Positions 36,040 to 48,559 of a stretch of 64,000 nt of DNA are shown one piece after another. The notes below the pieces were generated by a model. It did not search any database. It was given only the letters and a program-made list of their open reading frames with translations, and had not been told where the DNA came from. The position numbers and the translations under genes were made by a program. Numbering within the stretch: the stretch's first letter is position 1; the number at the start of each line of letters is the position of its first letter. Source of the stretch: Flabesymbios commensalis (taxonomy: Eukaryota > Annelida > Polychaeta > Terebellida > Flabelligeridae); assembly GCA_964017125.1 (NCBI GenBank), contig OZ024908.1, positions 57,289,402 to 57,353,401 on the forward strand. Direction: 5' to 3'.

Positions 36040-36243
36040 TGATCATTTCATTTATTTATTTTTTTGTACGTTTCTTTTATGCGGCGCGAATCGGTTATAC
36101 GTTCGGTTTTCATTATCCCACGATTTCGAACAGTTCACTGCATATGTGTGCACCAAGGAAAGATATCGGCTGCAGCGGGATTCGAGCCCGGTACCCCCGG
36201 GCTCTGACTCAACCACGCTACCAATGAGCTAACCTGGCGCCAC
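36040..36243 (-). mobile_element. tRNA-derived SINE with A-rich tail
   Basis: Minus strand: TGGCGCCAGGTTAGCTCATT, GGTAGCGTGG (box A) and GGGCTCGAATCCCGCTGCAG (box B) form a good tRNA-like head. The body ends in an AAAAAAATAAATAAATG tail at about 36,045-36,067. The lack of the composite linker makes it a separate family. Confidence 0.7.
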
Positions 36244-38694
36244 AACAGTATACATGGTATAACAAACAACTAAAATTATGTTAAGTGGCATTGTCATAAT
36301 TAAAACTGGGTATATCGGTAATATAAATGACTACTTCTTAAAATAAAATTAAAAGGCATTGCCAAGATAACATGGGAGTCTATCATTTTGTTTCCCGCAC
36401 CAACACCAGAGATAAAAAAGCTACTATGTATAATATACTAATTATATATAGTAGCAAAAAGACACTCTGGAAAGCGTAGAGACCAAAAATATATACAAGG
36501 GCATAATTATGCTACAGTAACTGGAGTATGAAATAAGACAATGGTAAAAATTATATGGTATTTTTAAAAACAAATATAATATAAAGCAGTACAATAAATG
36601 TGGCAATCCGCGAAACAGGTAGTTACGAGCCATGTGACCATGTAAGCACAGTCGCTCCGAGCTCGTAGATTCCCTGATATTAACCTGTTAACTTAACAAC
36701 TAGTAACAGTAATAACGGCGGTTATCATGCAAGTACAATCAATGTGGCAATCCGCGAAACAGGTAGCTCCGAGCCATGAGACTTACTTCTCAGAGTCAGC
36801 CCCAGGACTATAGGCTACGATCACAGCTACGTATCTCACCACGAATCAATACGTCCCCGCTACATCTCCCAGCATGTCAATGAAATATTATCTACCTTGA
36901 TAAAAGCTACGTTGTGGGTACGTTCCTCTTCGCGTATATTCGTTAGACGCTACATCAAGTCGATTCAAGTCAAGTCATCTTTGTTATAATCGGTACAGTT
37001 TTGAAATCATTTTAGCCAAAAGGTTAAGGACGTCTTTGATATTCAGCCAATGATAACTTTTCGGCTTGCAATAAAAGCCACTTCGGTCTCTCTCTGTCTC
37101 TCACCAAGAACAAATAAAACGTCATGCCCTACCGAGCTGCTTATAATATAAAAAAACTGTTCTCAAAAGTTAGTTTTACCATGTTCACTTAAATAATAAA
37201 TAAGGTATATTATTAATAGGCCCAATAGTTATATTTTGGTTTAAAGAAAAAAGGACTCACGTATTGTCTTTCAATCTGTGAATTCTGATAAATATAATGT
37301 TCAGGTCAAACGTTGGTTTAGCACATTTGATTTAACAGTATCAGCATTGATGGGATTTGAAGTGGTTGGTGCCTATCAATCAAACCCACAAAATAACTTG
37401 ACAGACGGATACATAGGATCCGCCGGGTTTTCTGTATCTTGATTCTCTGAAAACAGAAGTCGATTGTTATTGTGATGAGGTTTGTGAAAAATAATTGTTT
37501 GAACAACAATTGACAGGGTGATGTAATAAAGTTAAATATTCACACTAAGCATAACCATGATAACAGTCATTGCAGAAATAATATAAAAATTAAATGGCAT
37601 GAAGATTGATTTTTTGTGGAATATTTTTGTGGAATATTTATGATTCGTTCATTGTGTTCCGGTCTCTATAAATTTGATTCGTTTGAAATTGCTAATATGA
37701 TTTTATTATGGTATAATTTCTGCAGAAGAATGGTAATTAAATCACATGCGACATTTCCACGGACAAAATCATCGTCCTACAAAACACGAAACGTTGACCT
37801 TATGTTGCCTCATTGTTGACACATACGTCAGGTGCACAACACAAGGTCGTTACAACGTCTCACTAACGAGCAGCGTTAACACACGGGGTAATAAAAAACA
37901 CAATGATTTTACAACAGTAACAGGTTTATGATCTACCCACGCTAGTAAACAAACTATTAAACGGACACATACTATCTCACTTAGACTAAACTTTCTATCA
38001 CACTATGAACCGTATAATGTTAAATATAAATTACACCATTGCCCATTGCTGAGGTAGGTATAAAAACTGTGTTCGCAAAGCTACCATAAATCTGTATATG
38101 TATTTTGGTATATACACGTTTGTTCCTTGCTCAACTTTATAAGATATTAATTACACATTTGAATTTATTTTGCACCGATATTCTGGACTAAATTTTTTTG
38201 AAAAAAATCCTACCAAAAAGCGTGTTTTTAAAACCCCGTGATAGTATTCTCCCTTGTTAGTTTCGGTGAAGTAAAGCGTGTTGGGCTATACTTTTTATTA
38301 CTAATCCAAGATTGCCGCCACAAATTATTTGTTTATATAATTTTTGAACGGTTTGTTCAAATTTAATGTGTGACACATCGTTTCTAATAGTTTCTAAAAG
38401 TTTCTGGCAACATTTCATTGATTTTTGCCGTATTTAGGTATTTTATGTAAAGGTCAAAGTCAAATTAAACTTTTATTGAGTATTATGCCTCATTTGCGGC
38501 GTATTCGGAAGCAAAACTACAACAAAACTATATTTTGAAGTGTATGAGGAAAAGAAAAGAATTGATTTGATTGCATAGCACTAAACAAAGGTACAAGCAC
38601 GAGGTTGATATAGGAGACTTAGCAGTCTGGCAATAGAGCGTTTTACATTAGATCAAACTTTTGGATGAATGGAGTTGCCAGCTTACTATTGTTA
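36244..38694. other. Intergenic; local duplication and a repeat A fragment
   Basis: ATGTGGCAATCCGCGAAACA followed by GGTAG occurs at about 36,597 and again near 36,741, a direct duplication of about 144 bases. At about 38,290-38,460, CCAAGATTGCCGCCAC and AATGTGTGACACATCGTTTC match part of repeat A. No host exon was recognised. Confidence 0.4.
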
Positions 38695-38790
38695 GCCTGG
38701 AGACTATCCGACCCGAAGGTAGCGGAATTGAGCGATGGGCCAAGACGTTTCAGCATTAAGTTGCTCAGTGACACACAAGTGGGGTAAATT
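38695..38790 (+). repeat. Dispersed repeat B, fragment
   Basis: GACTATCCGACCCGAAGGTAG and GTTTCAGCATTAAGTTGC correspond to the middle of the copy at 12,510-13,175. Both ends are missing. Confidence 0.5.
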
Positions 38791-41110
38791 TTCCAGGGAT
38801 GTCCCTTATAGGGCAAGGTACACGTTTTTTATTTGATGTATTACAATTATTTGTATATTTTAATAAAGATAATAAAAAAATAGAATGATAGATATAATCA
38901 AATGAATTATATTATAAGACATATGTATGAAGTTGAACACAATAATCTGAGTGAGGGGAGGTTTTGGCATGGCTATGAATGACACACATTTCTGCTGATA
39001 GGGCTGCTTTTAATATTGTCATTTTAAACATGTACGTACCATGCGAACGTCTGTTCTGTTTACAAAATCCACTCCTATGAGCATACTCAAAGATTATATA
39101 AAAAATATATCAAACCGTTATGACTTGCCAAAATAAAATTACGATACTACACCAAATGTGTATGCAATGTATGCTATTCGTCGGTGATCATTTCATGCAG
39201 ACACGCTTTTTGAATGAATATAAAATGCAGTGTATATACATGACCTATAAGACACCCTTAATTTTTGTATGGATTTCTGCTTCCACTCAATCTGAAGCTG
39301 TCAGTACAAAAACTTAATACAAGATCACAACATACGAAAGTTTATGTCAACAAAGAATAGGTGTGTTTTGTCTAGTTCAGTGTACATGGCTGTACTTTTT
39401 CAAATGAGACGTGGTGCCAGGATGGACAGAGGTTGTGATCAGGGCTATATCAATGAAAATAGAATATGTGCAGCATAGGGATATACTCAGTAATGTGAAA
39501 GGATCAGTAATAGAGCATTGCACTCTACCAAGAAAGAATGAGATACCCATGTAATTTTGCACTCATAATATAACTTGTGTGAGAGTATTGAAAGAGTTAT
39601 TATCAATCACCTGGCCATCAATGAAATTGTATCAAATTGGGTTTTTGACTAAGACGTCACAACGCAAAGCTATGTCATAATTTATTCACATTTCAAGTGG
39701 ATGTGATACCACAAATTTCCCTTTCATTACAGGCAAAAAAGTGGGATTTCTTTGTAGCAAGGAGGTGAATATTGCAGCATTTGAAAAACAAATTGCGAAC
39801 CATATCAAAGCGTGTCACAAACTCGAGTTCACACATTTCTAAAAAAGAGGGCCTAAATTGACTTTCCTTCTTAAGCTATCGCCGCCAACAGAAGATGCAT
39901 TTCGTTAACATGTAAATTAGCATTAGCCAATCTGCTGGGCAAAACGTCACATTGCAAAACCAGACATCGGCGTATAACAACAGTATACGGCTGATCTTTG
40001 TTCAGATTGTTCCGCTCTCAATTCTATCTGCTCAATCATTTTTTCTAGAGTAAGTCACAAAATATATCAAATGGTTGTAAAAGGGAATGTAGTAATAACA
40101 AACGAAACTGTCTCTGCAAAAGATAAAGAGACCATGTACTTGGATTGAAATGATGAGTCAGGCAGCGAATAACCTGGGTGAGTCTTATCTGCGTTCTGTT
40201 CTTGTTCACATTATTTAATCCAATGTATTGTTTTCTTTAGATCACTTTATTTCCGGAATACTGGTCAAATGTAATTTACTTTTCGCTTCATCGCATTATT
40301 TCCATCCATTCCTCAGCAGGTGTTCATGGCGCACCTCAGCCTCTGCGTGCACACATTTTGCTATCAAACCTTTAGTTTCCAAAAGTATAGGTTTAATATA
40401 AGCATGATAATATTACTTCTCATCACTTTCAGTAGCTAGTCAGTTATTTTGTAATATTCCGCTTGATGCTATAATTGTATGTGTTTTTATAAACGTTTGA
40501 TAATGAATACATTTTTTATTAGATGATAAACAAGCATGGTGTATATTTCATAAATCATAATTGTTAATGTATGCATGAGCGTAGCCAGGTAAAAATAGTC
40601 GACTCTGAAAGACCAAGCAACCTTTGGTGCTATCAACAGTCAGATGATCAGATTTGTGGCTGTAGATACATTTTTACAATGCATTGAGTTTTAGATAATA
40701 ATCACTTTAAAGAAACAAATTTATGTAGGTCTTGTTATTTATCATAGTGATAATTAATGAGACATATATTATTATTGTTTCCTTAAAAAGATATATTTTA
40801 AAAAAGCGTAAATTTTAATATAAATAGCTTGTATAACTTTTAAAAATTGTTGAAATTAATATGTTTTGATTTTGCTGTTACTCATCTTCACAGGAAGATT
40901 ACACTATTTCTAGAATATAGTGAGTCGTGTGTTAAATAAATCACACTATTGTGCATTAGTAAAATATCAGACATACATGCCAGATAATCATTGTGGCAAA
41001 AAAGATCGTTAAATTACTACTCAATAAATCACTCAGAACATAATCGACCGATCCCTTTTAACTTCATTTTGACCTCGCCCTTGAACACAACAACCTAAAT
41101 ATGCCAGCAA
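38791..41110. other. Intergenic; no gene recognised
   Basis: No domain or known repeat found in about 2.3 kb. Short open frames at 39,120-39,317 and 39,377-39,562 are unremarkable. Undetected host exons cannot be excluded. Confidence 0.3.
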
Positions 41111-41400
41111 TCATTCAAATAGTGCCAGAAATGGACTTGGCATGCAGAAAATCTTTAGAAACCATATGTCACACATGAAATTCAGAGAAACAATCAAAAA
41201 GCTATATGTATGAGATATTAATGGCGGGCATCTTGGATTATTGCTATTTGTGCATTTCCTGCAACAAAATTGCAAGGTTGTCCACCTAGGTTGTGCTCCT
41301 GGATATATGTAGAGATGATTTCCATCGGCCAACGTTTTAAAGCAGGCCATATCTGTTGTCTTGAAAAATGGTGGTTTGGCTCCCTGGGTATACATCTCAG
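41111..41400 (-). repeat. Dispersed repeat A, minus-strand copy
   Basis: Read on the minus strand: ACCCAGGGAGCCAAACCACC, GTTGGCCGATGGAAATCATC, CTACATATATCCAGGAGC, CCGCCATTAATATC, TTTCATGTGTGACATATGG and GCATGCCAAGTCCATTTCTG. It aligns from end to end with 27,863-28,130. The 114-codon frame over it is the repeat itself. Confidence 0.7.
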
Positions 41401-42770
41401 CGTGCACTGCTAACAGTAACATGACTAACAAACTGACCAAAAGACTCCGTCGCAATTCTCACCTCATGCAAGCAGGTAAATGAAAATATATGTTTTTTTT
41501 TATAAAATTCTCATAATACCTTTAAAATTCCCGAAGCCTAGTTATTGGGACGAATTAAACAATTTTGTGTTTCAATGAATTTAATTCAAAATAGGTCACG
41601 TGGATAAAGGCGACGAGGGAACTTAAAGGTAAATATCAATTTATTTCGTATGACGTATGTCATTTACGTCGATTAGCCCTAGGCCTATATATGCATTGTG
41701 TTTAAAGTACAATTAAAAAGATGATTCAAATACGTAACATTATAAATAATTTGCCTTAGTTTTTAACTTTGCAAGACGTAATAAAGAAGTAATAAAGACG
41801 GCAATTCAATTCAGTGTATGTACGAGATACACTTTTGATATTAATTATTCTATACACGTATAAGCATACGTACAAAAAAATTAGTTATCAAATATCGGGT
41901 CTATAAACAGTAAATGTACACCTGAGAGAGAAACTATCAACATGATCCATTGGAGCCTTTGCACCTATGCTAGCTCCTAACCAAAGGTATTAACACGTTT
42001 CTATTTCCACAAGCCCTACAATCATGATAAACGGAAATTACAACACAAATATATTTAATAAACCGCGAACAACAATTATTACTATTTAAAAAACTATTAA
42101 ATACATTCTTCAAGCACTACCTACTTGGAAACGAGAAGCAAAGTAGGAATACATGTAATTCGTAACGTAACGCAAATATATTCCGTATGGGAACTATTCT
42201 CAAACCCTTCCACCACTGGTATCGGCGTTGTGCCGGTATTATTTCCGTCATTATCCCAACACCCCTGCCTACTGTCTGTCACTGTCAATTGGGTAGCACT
42301 AAAGGGACTTTAACGCCAGCAGTTCGTGGGTTAAGAAAGCTACGTTTGAAGCAATCCGTGCAACATAACAGCGGTACCATGCTAAATCAAGATCATTAGA
42401 TAAAGTTTACGGATGAAACATCAACTGTTTTATATTTATGGAAAAATGTCTTGAACATTAACATCATACCTGCAATATAAAAACTTTCAGAAGACAACGA
42501 TATCAGTATATACCTGACGCATACTTAGAAGGATAATGTTCGGCATTACTAGACGATGAAAGTGTCAGAATTAATGAAATGCGCGTCACGATCTCTGTAT
42601 ACATTTTACAGCTATACTAACGCCCCAACAACGTGCACCCCCTAGTAGACGTGACATTTTGGTCGTAAATGAGGAGTAGCGTTGCAAACGCCGCAGTGGT
42701 GCACCAGACGTTTTGTCAACGTCTTAGACGTTAACACGACGTTGGTAGTTTACCCTGGACCGATCCACTA
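41401..42770. other. Intergenic; no gene recognised
   Basis: No recognised coding sequence. ACGTCTTAGACGTTAACACG near 42,719 is part of the small CAACGT palindrome family. Confidence 0.35.
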
Positions 42771-43065
42771 TAACGACTTTTCGACCCCTTTGGCTCATTC
42801 TGTCCTTTGCTAATCGAAACTCAGAGGTAGTGGGTTCGAATCCCGGTCGTGTTGAATGTTTGTCATCAAGGTTTTTTTTGCATATAGGCCTACTATGCTC
42901 CAAACCGCTCAAAGGCCTGGAATGTGCAGTGCTTTCAATGCTACTGTGCACTGTAAAGAACCCTTGAAATCATTGGATGAGAGTAGAGTATATTCCCGAC
43001 TTTGGGCTTCCTTCTGTCCTGATATATTGGCACGATTGTGCAGAAAGCGACGTTAAGCAGTATTC
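42771..43065 (+). mobile_element. tRNA-derived SINE with GCGACGTTAAGCA tail
   Basis: Box-A-like TTTGGCTCATTCTG and box-B-like GTGGGTTCGAATCCCGG are followed by a body with CAGTGCTTTCAATGCTACTG and an end GATTGTGCAGAAAGCGACG, TTAAGCAG. The end is shared with dispersed repeat B, suggesting the same LINE partner. Confidence 0.65.
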
Positions 43066-43880
43066 ACACTGTTGAAAATATTCATTTATTTGGCATCAGG
43101 CTTATTTTGAACATAAATATAGATAAATTAAATCCCAATACAAAGGTGGTGGGTTCGACCATGGCTTTAAGAGCCAATGCCAGACACCTTTTAGAGGGTC
43201 TAACACCACGAATACTTAAAATATTTCATCCAGATGGATCCGTGGATGTTCCACGAAAATTCGGCAGCGCGTTCGCCCTTCATTATTTGGAAAATTATTA
43301 GGCCCCTATGTTGAAGAATGCTCTGAATTAAAAAAAACAGTACTGTGATGTCTTCTTTCACTCGACTTATCTATATAGATAAAATAGTGAATACCCGATA
43401 ATTATTGTTAGTAGGCCTATCGTCGAGGTAAGGACAATTTAAAGATTGGGCTATTTGTATACATTACGTGATGCGAGCTCATTCAAGTTACAAACCCATG
43501 CAGTTTGCATAATGAGAAGTAGCCTAAATTGTTTGATTTAATTGGTTGATTTATTAATGGATTGATTGATTTAACATTGATAAATTCGTCTCTGAGTAAC
43601 TGTGTATCCCCCTGGAGATTATTCAAGGGTGCAAACCGGTTGGAGTATCATCACAACATGCTGGTTCCTACCCAACAAACATGAGATGTTGACCCAACGT
43701 TGGTGTACCGTTTGGCCAACGTCATTATATTCTGTGTCAGCGCAGTTGAAAAGACCAAAGAACCTATATCCAATTCTTTAGTAAAGACCGAGGGACTTTT
43801 GTGTTGATAACTTGTAGCCAATTTTGTTGTACAATATTTATTTAAAAAAAAAATGTTACATAAAAAAAAAAAGGTGCAAA
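43066..43880. other. No convincing gene; diverged small palindrome
   Basis: An 87-codon open frame (43,038-43,301) begins inside the SINE and has no recognised domain. At 43,668-43,730, CCCAACAAACATGAGATG and GTTGACCCAACGTTGGTG belong to the small palindrome family. Confidence 0.35.
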
Positions 43881-44190
43881 CCGGGACCCGCTCGGACATC
43901 GTAAGGGCACCGGCGGCACTTCGCCCGGACCCCGCCCGGGCTACCGTAGGAGGTGGGGGGGGGGGTTCCCCGCGTGCTTTCCTTCAACATTGGTTCCCGT
44001 GTCCCTGGCGGATCACGGCAGGGGCTCGTCGGGGCCGTTTACGAGCTTGATCGATGGAACATTTCTCGCCGGGGCCCGGGTTACTATTAGGTTAGAATTA
44101 AAAGTAGCCCGGGGCCCGCGTGGGTTTAAAAAGTGGACTGGACTGGCCAAAAACAGCCCGGGAACTGCTCGGGTAGGCCCCATTTGTGAT
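43881..44190. other. GC-rich island in AT-rich DNA
   Basis: About 300 bases dense in CCCGG, GGGCC and CG dinucleotides, with a G-run near 43,954-43,966. Open frames across it look composition-driven. It is not recognised as rDNA, tRNA or a known repeat. Confidence 0.5.
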
Positions 44191-45088
44191 TATTTTACAA
44201 GTAGGCATTACATTTACTAGCCGTGTCGTCCTCTCCGAGGCCGTGGATTGATGTATATGTATTTGATTTATCCTAAAAATGCAACATGGCTGTGATTGAG
44301 AGCGATCTCGATCCCAAGGGCCGAAAAATGTCCATAACTTTTTAATGACTTGCGACCTCTGAGCTGAGCATGCGGGCAACGAACTGAAATGTTACTGACT
44401 TAAAAAAAAACAATTTTCGACCTGATTATTCCCCGATATATTCAGATATGACAGTCCAAAGAAATGCCCCACGAATTTGTACGCGGTCAATCTGTGGCTG
44501 AAACCTGTTTCAGCCATTAGGAGCTAGGCATTACCCCGGCGTTTACTTTTAATGTTCGCTGGGTAAAAGCCTATTTTGACTTGGCGACAGAACACTGAAC
44601 CAATGTTGTTTCAATGTTGGGACAGCCGCGAGGACGTTGGCTCAAACATTGAAACAACATTGGATCCGTGTTTGTTGAGTAAATGCCGTGTTGCTGTTAT
44701 TTGGTGATTCAAACGTTGGACAGAATAAAAATAGAATTCTATTCTAGTGTTGATAGTGCGGATATCTATTTTGATGAGGTTGTTGAACCGGACACTTTGC
44801 TTACAGAATTAACAAAAAGGGGATGATTTTAAAAATCAAGAGATTCATTTTTTGGAATATCCAATGTCCTAATGCAGCGTGGTTTTTAACAATTTGAAGC
44901 TGGAATTTGCGTGAGCAATTTTAAGCTAAATGATTGTTTTTAACATGGGCTTTAATATCTACTTGATCATGCAAATATGCGCGTATTCCTGTGAATATAA
45001 TGTGTTGGATGTCTCTCTGTGACTGTACAACCGCTATCATTCTAGATCATCCATAATTCTATGTATCTCAATTTAACTATTGACTCTC
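44191..45088. other. No gene; imperfect palindrome at about 44,600-44,680
   Basis: ACCAATGTTGTTTCAATGTT and its inverted copy AACATTGAAACAACATTGGA flank a short centre, so this is a clean member of the CAATGTTG palindrome class. The rest is unannotated. Confidence 0.5.
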
Positions 45089-45328
45089 TTAGCTCTTTAA
45101 TCGCCAAATTATTCAACCTGAATTTTCACTCACTTGAAGTTGTGTCTCGCTGACGCGATCCACAACTTCAAGTGAGTGAAAATTATTCAGATTTGACAAA
45201 ATGAGGGTCAACTGTTTTGAAATATTGCTGATTAATGTATCGTTAACATGTTTTATACGTGGTATAATGTGCTAATAAAAAATGAAAACCCGAATAATTA
45301 TATGCGGCACTGGCGCTTTAGGGGTTAA
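45089..45328. mobile_element. TTAACCC-family MITE with internal hairpin
   Basis: Diverged sister of the element at 57,419-57,664. It contains the hairpin CACTTGAAGTTGTG ... CACAACTTCAAGTG around TCTCGCTGACGCGATC and ends GGCGCTTTAGGGGTTAA. The left terminus is degenerate (TTAGCTCTTTAATCGCC). Confidence 0.65.
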
Positions 45329-45913
45329 TTCTCCCCGAACCCTTAAAGCGCTTTATTAAAAAGTGGTTGAAAATTACTAATATTTGTTTAATTAGAGACC
45401 AAACATTTGCAAATCTTAGTTTTTAAACACGCATTTCATTGCCCAAAACTGTGATTCAACCTGCTGAACTCTCAGCGTTTTAAGGGCTAATTTATTTATT
45501 TATTGATTTTCTTGATTCTCCCTAATATCCTATTCGTTTCCACACAGCTGGTGGTGATGGTTTCCAGCTCTTCTCTTTTAAATCCAAAATGCAGTACATT
45601 CTTACTTGTAAAGTAAACAGGTACTAACTTTTAGCTTTGCAAGGCTTTCTGCCACTGATGAGCGTCATAAAGATCAACATGATCAAATATGCGAGCAGTG
45701 ATTAATATTATCCAGAAACGAACGCAATGTGATGAGTATTTGAGGGCAAATAATAACGCTTCAACTATTAATAATTCTACTGGACTACTCTTGTGATCAT
45801 TGTTGAATTAATCACCACATGCAAGGAGATTAAACGGTCGTAAATACAGCTTATAAAGTTGCGACAACTGTTTTATTCACATGTGGTAAAAATGTGCAAA
45901 TTATTTTAAGGTT
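45329..45913. other. No gene seen
   Basis: AT-rich spacer between two MITEs; nothing recognised. Confidence 0.3.
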
Positions 45914-46097
45914 TAACCCTCACAGTGCGGGGACCGACTTTAGATGTCAGAATCTAACGTCTGTAGACGTCAGATTATGTCGTCTAAAGTCGATCCTCGC
46001 ACTGAAAGAGTAAAATGACATCTATGATGATTTTGAATTGAGAAAACCTTTGGTCTCCATGGGTTATACACAAATCATTCAGCGGTTTAAGGGTTAA
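45914..46097. mobile_element. TTAACCC-family MITE, short copy
   Basis: TTAACCCTCACAGTGCGGGGA at the left and AGCGGTTTAAGGGTTAA at the right. It contains the GACGTC hairpin (GTCTGTAGACGTCAGATTAT) seen in the copies at 33.1 and 33.7 kb. Confidence 0.65.
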
Positions 46098-46503
46098 TAT
46101 TCTGGCTGACACGAGCGCGGATCAAGCGCGGTTCATGGTCTGAGGTGTCGCATACTGGAATATTCGTATGAGTTTCCTGAACAGCCGATGCAGCAAACAC
46201 GATTGAAGACATACGCATGACCGTGACTGGACAAAGACGTCAACAAATCGAGCTCCAATATTTTGTGATTTTTTGCCTATTTCTAAGGTTGCATGAATCT
46301 GGATATTTGAATAGATAGACAACTAAGACCCAGTGACATTGGTGATATATTTATATATGTCATATCTTTTATTCTTTGCTAAGAACTATTAAGTTTATAA
46401 ACTGACATGTTTTGTGTATACACAAACTGACTATCGACATGGAGACGGAGTGTGATTAACTCTGAGCTAATCCTCGCAGTGTGAATCAACCAGCCTGACA
46501 GCC

Positions 46504-48435
46504 ATGGAGTCACGAGAAGGTGACACGTCAACGAACACCACCAGCTCTGTGGAAGGTGACGGGATATGGGATAATTTCATGCACCCCGTTCTCAGTGATA
46601 TTGACGGCTCTATAGCACATATTCTCGGCCAGATTGCAGTGACACCCAAACAATCAACAATTGAAGCCCTGGTGGAGGCGATAGACGCTGATGACGATGA
46701 CATTCTACATGCTAGGTATGTGCTATTTAAACACGCAATTGATCGCTACCATGATCAACTCTATCTCATGTTGGGCGAGGAGGCTGAAAAACCAAAACTT
46801 ATTTTGAAAAATAGAAAGGGTAGCAATGCCACGACGGCACTCTCTAGAGATGTCTACGCTCTTTTTCTCTATGTGAGTGGATCTGACACTTGCTTCCCTA
46901 AAGGTGTACTAAGTGCAAAGTGCAATCTTATTGAAATTAAAAGTACCAGCACAAGGCCAGTCACACCGATGGTGGCCACAGTGAATAATAACGACGACAG
47001 ACCCACAAACACAGAGGATACTGCAAAGCTACATGAGACAGCACAACATGATAATAGCAATGACACTAATAAATCGAGTCCAATAATTAAAACTGACAAG
47101 TTACGCGTGCTGGAGCGGTTAGCTCATGTTACCAGTGTGTGTCGTGATCTCCAATCTCAATTACAGAATGAGCGAACTGAGAGAAAGAACATTTTCGGGA
47201 TACTTGAAAATCGGATAACAAGCCTAGAAATGAAATTATCATCATACAGTGAGATACCTAAACAGGATAGCGGTGACCGCCCTGGCGATGATAATGACGT
47301 GACTACAGATGTGATTTGCAGTGCAACTGGAAACACTCCACCACCCGAACGCGCAGTTGGTAGCGATCCTGGCCCTCGCCAGCCTCGCGTCAGTCTCACC
47401 GAATTCCCGGCACTGCCCGAAGTGTCAACATCAACTCCCAAATCACAACATCATACACCTACAGCCAACGGTGAGCATGCTAGTCATGAGACAAGAGCAA
47501 ATGACTTGAGTATAATGACTGCAGTTAGTGTGATAAACCATGAAAATGACAATTCTAGTAGCAGTAATAAGAACTGTATAACTAATAACAGTAAAATCTG
47601 TAGTAACAGGAGTAGCAGCAGCAACATCAAATCCAGCAACAATGACACCTCAGATAAGAGTACAAGCAGTAGCAGCAGCAGCAGCAGCAGCATCACCTCC
47701 AGCACTGATCATCCAACAACCAACACGGGACCCAGTGATAACAGAAGTTATTCTGAAGTGTCCCAGATTCAAGGACCATGGCTAACACCCAAACGTGAAC
47801 TTAAAAAGTTAAAAAAGAAAAAGCGAAATGAAGATCTCCTAGAAACACGGAATCGGCAAAGTTCACCGGTTTTGAAAGCAGCCAAATTAGAATCTGGCGT
47901 TACACTTTATATACAGAACATCCATATGCCTGAGGGATGTGATAAACTAGGTGTCCTCAACATGGTGAAGAAATACGCCAATAGAGACGATGACCCGACA
48001 GCAGCCATCAGAATTAAGAAAGGGACAGTGATATCAAACCACAGATGTGATGATGTGGTTGGCTGCAGGATCGTAGTTTCTGAGAATGACGCAAAAAAGT
48101 CCATACAACCAGGATACTGGCCAGATGGCATGACCTGCCGCAGATGGGAGGACAGACCACCCAGACGTGGCATGCAGCAGGTACGCTACCGTAGGCATGA
48201 AACCCAGGAATTGAGGCCATCACGCATCTTTTATAGGCAGAATATTGGTGACTATGACAGAGATGACAGACACTATGCAGGTACCACACGCCGAACAGCT
48301 GATAATAAAGATAACAAGAACCCAGACAACCTACAGCGGCGTGACAGGTTAGACAAAGATGATGGTGATAATGGCCGTGATAGGTGTGTTGATTTTAATG
48401 ACTTTCAGTACAGTAGAATTAGCAGTGCTTGGTGA
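46504..48435 (+). CDS. LINE ORF1 protein, 643 aa
   Basis: Intact open frame. Residues 210-255 look like a coiled coil (LQSQLQNERTERKNIFGIL). Residues about 340-405 form a low-complexity Ser/Asn stretch encoded partly by AGC repeats. From about 465 an RRM-like ORF1 module follows: GVTLYIQNIH, then GCRIVV and PGYWPDGMTCRRW, a pattern common in ORF1 of Jockey-supergroup LINEs. The C-terminus is rich in R and D. The expected role is RNA binding and assembly of the retrotransposition particle. ORF2 follows closely and may overlap. No frameshift or stop is seen, so this ORF could still make protein. Confidence 0.85.
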   Translation: MESREGDTSTNTTSSVEGDGIWDNFMHPVLSDIDGSIAHILGQIAVTPKQSTIEALVEAIDADDDDILHARYVLFKHAIDRYHDQLYLMLGEEAEKPKLILKNRKGSNATTALSRDVYALFLYVSGSDTCFPKGVLSAKCNLIEIKSTSTRPVTPMVATVNNNDDRPTNTEDTAKLHETAQHDNSNDTNKSSPIIKTDKLRVLERLAHVTSVCRDLQSQLQNERTERKNIFGILENRITSLEMKLSSYSEIPKQDSGDRPGDDNDVTTDVICSATGNTPPPERAVGSDPGPRQPRVSLTEFPALPEVSTSTPKSQHHTPTANGEHASHETRANDLSIMTAVSVINHENDNSSSSNKNCITNNSKICSNRSSSSNIKSSNNDTSDKSTSSSSSSSSSITSSTDHPTTNTGPSDNRSYSEVSQIQGPWLTPKRELKKLKKKKRNEDLLETRNRQSSPVLKAAKLESGVTLYIQNIHMPEGCDKLGVLNMVKKYANRDDDPTAAIRIKKGTVISNHRCDDVVGCRIVVSENDAKKSIQPGYWPDGMTCRRWEDRPPRRGMQQVRYRRHETQELRPSRIFYRQNIGDYDRDDRHYAGTTRRTADNKDNKNPDNLQRRDRLDKDDGDNGRDRCVDFNDFQYSRISSAW

Positions 48436-48559
48436 AACGGACAGGTCAGTCGACAGAGTGATTTTTGTTGTTATACTCATCTTTTATATCATGTATTATA
48501 CACGTAACCGTAACCCTTTCTGGTCTATTATTGTATATATAATACTGTATCTGTGTATA

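Noticed and set aside
36100-36243. tRNA gene on the minus strand
   Set aside because: Good A and B boxes, but it runs straight into a SINE body and A-rich tail, and no full cloverleaf could be drawn.
41111-41455. 114-codon minus-strand gene with a signal-like N-terminus
   Set aside because: Most of the frame is repeat A. A similar peptide is seen at 27,818-28,015 only because the DNA repeat is the same; neither continues as a gene.
43853-44220. Coding exon in the GC-rich island
   Set aside because: Several frames stay open but all are composition-driven (Arg, Gly, Ala, Pro runs) and no domain is visible.
47484-47705. Leucine-rich minus-strand gene
   Set aside because: It is the antisense shadow of AGC/AAC repeats in LINE ORF1.
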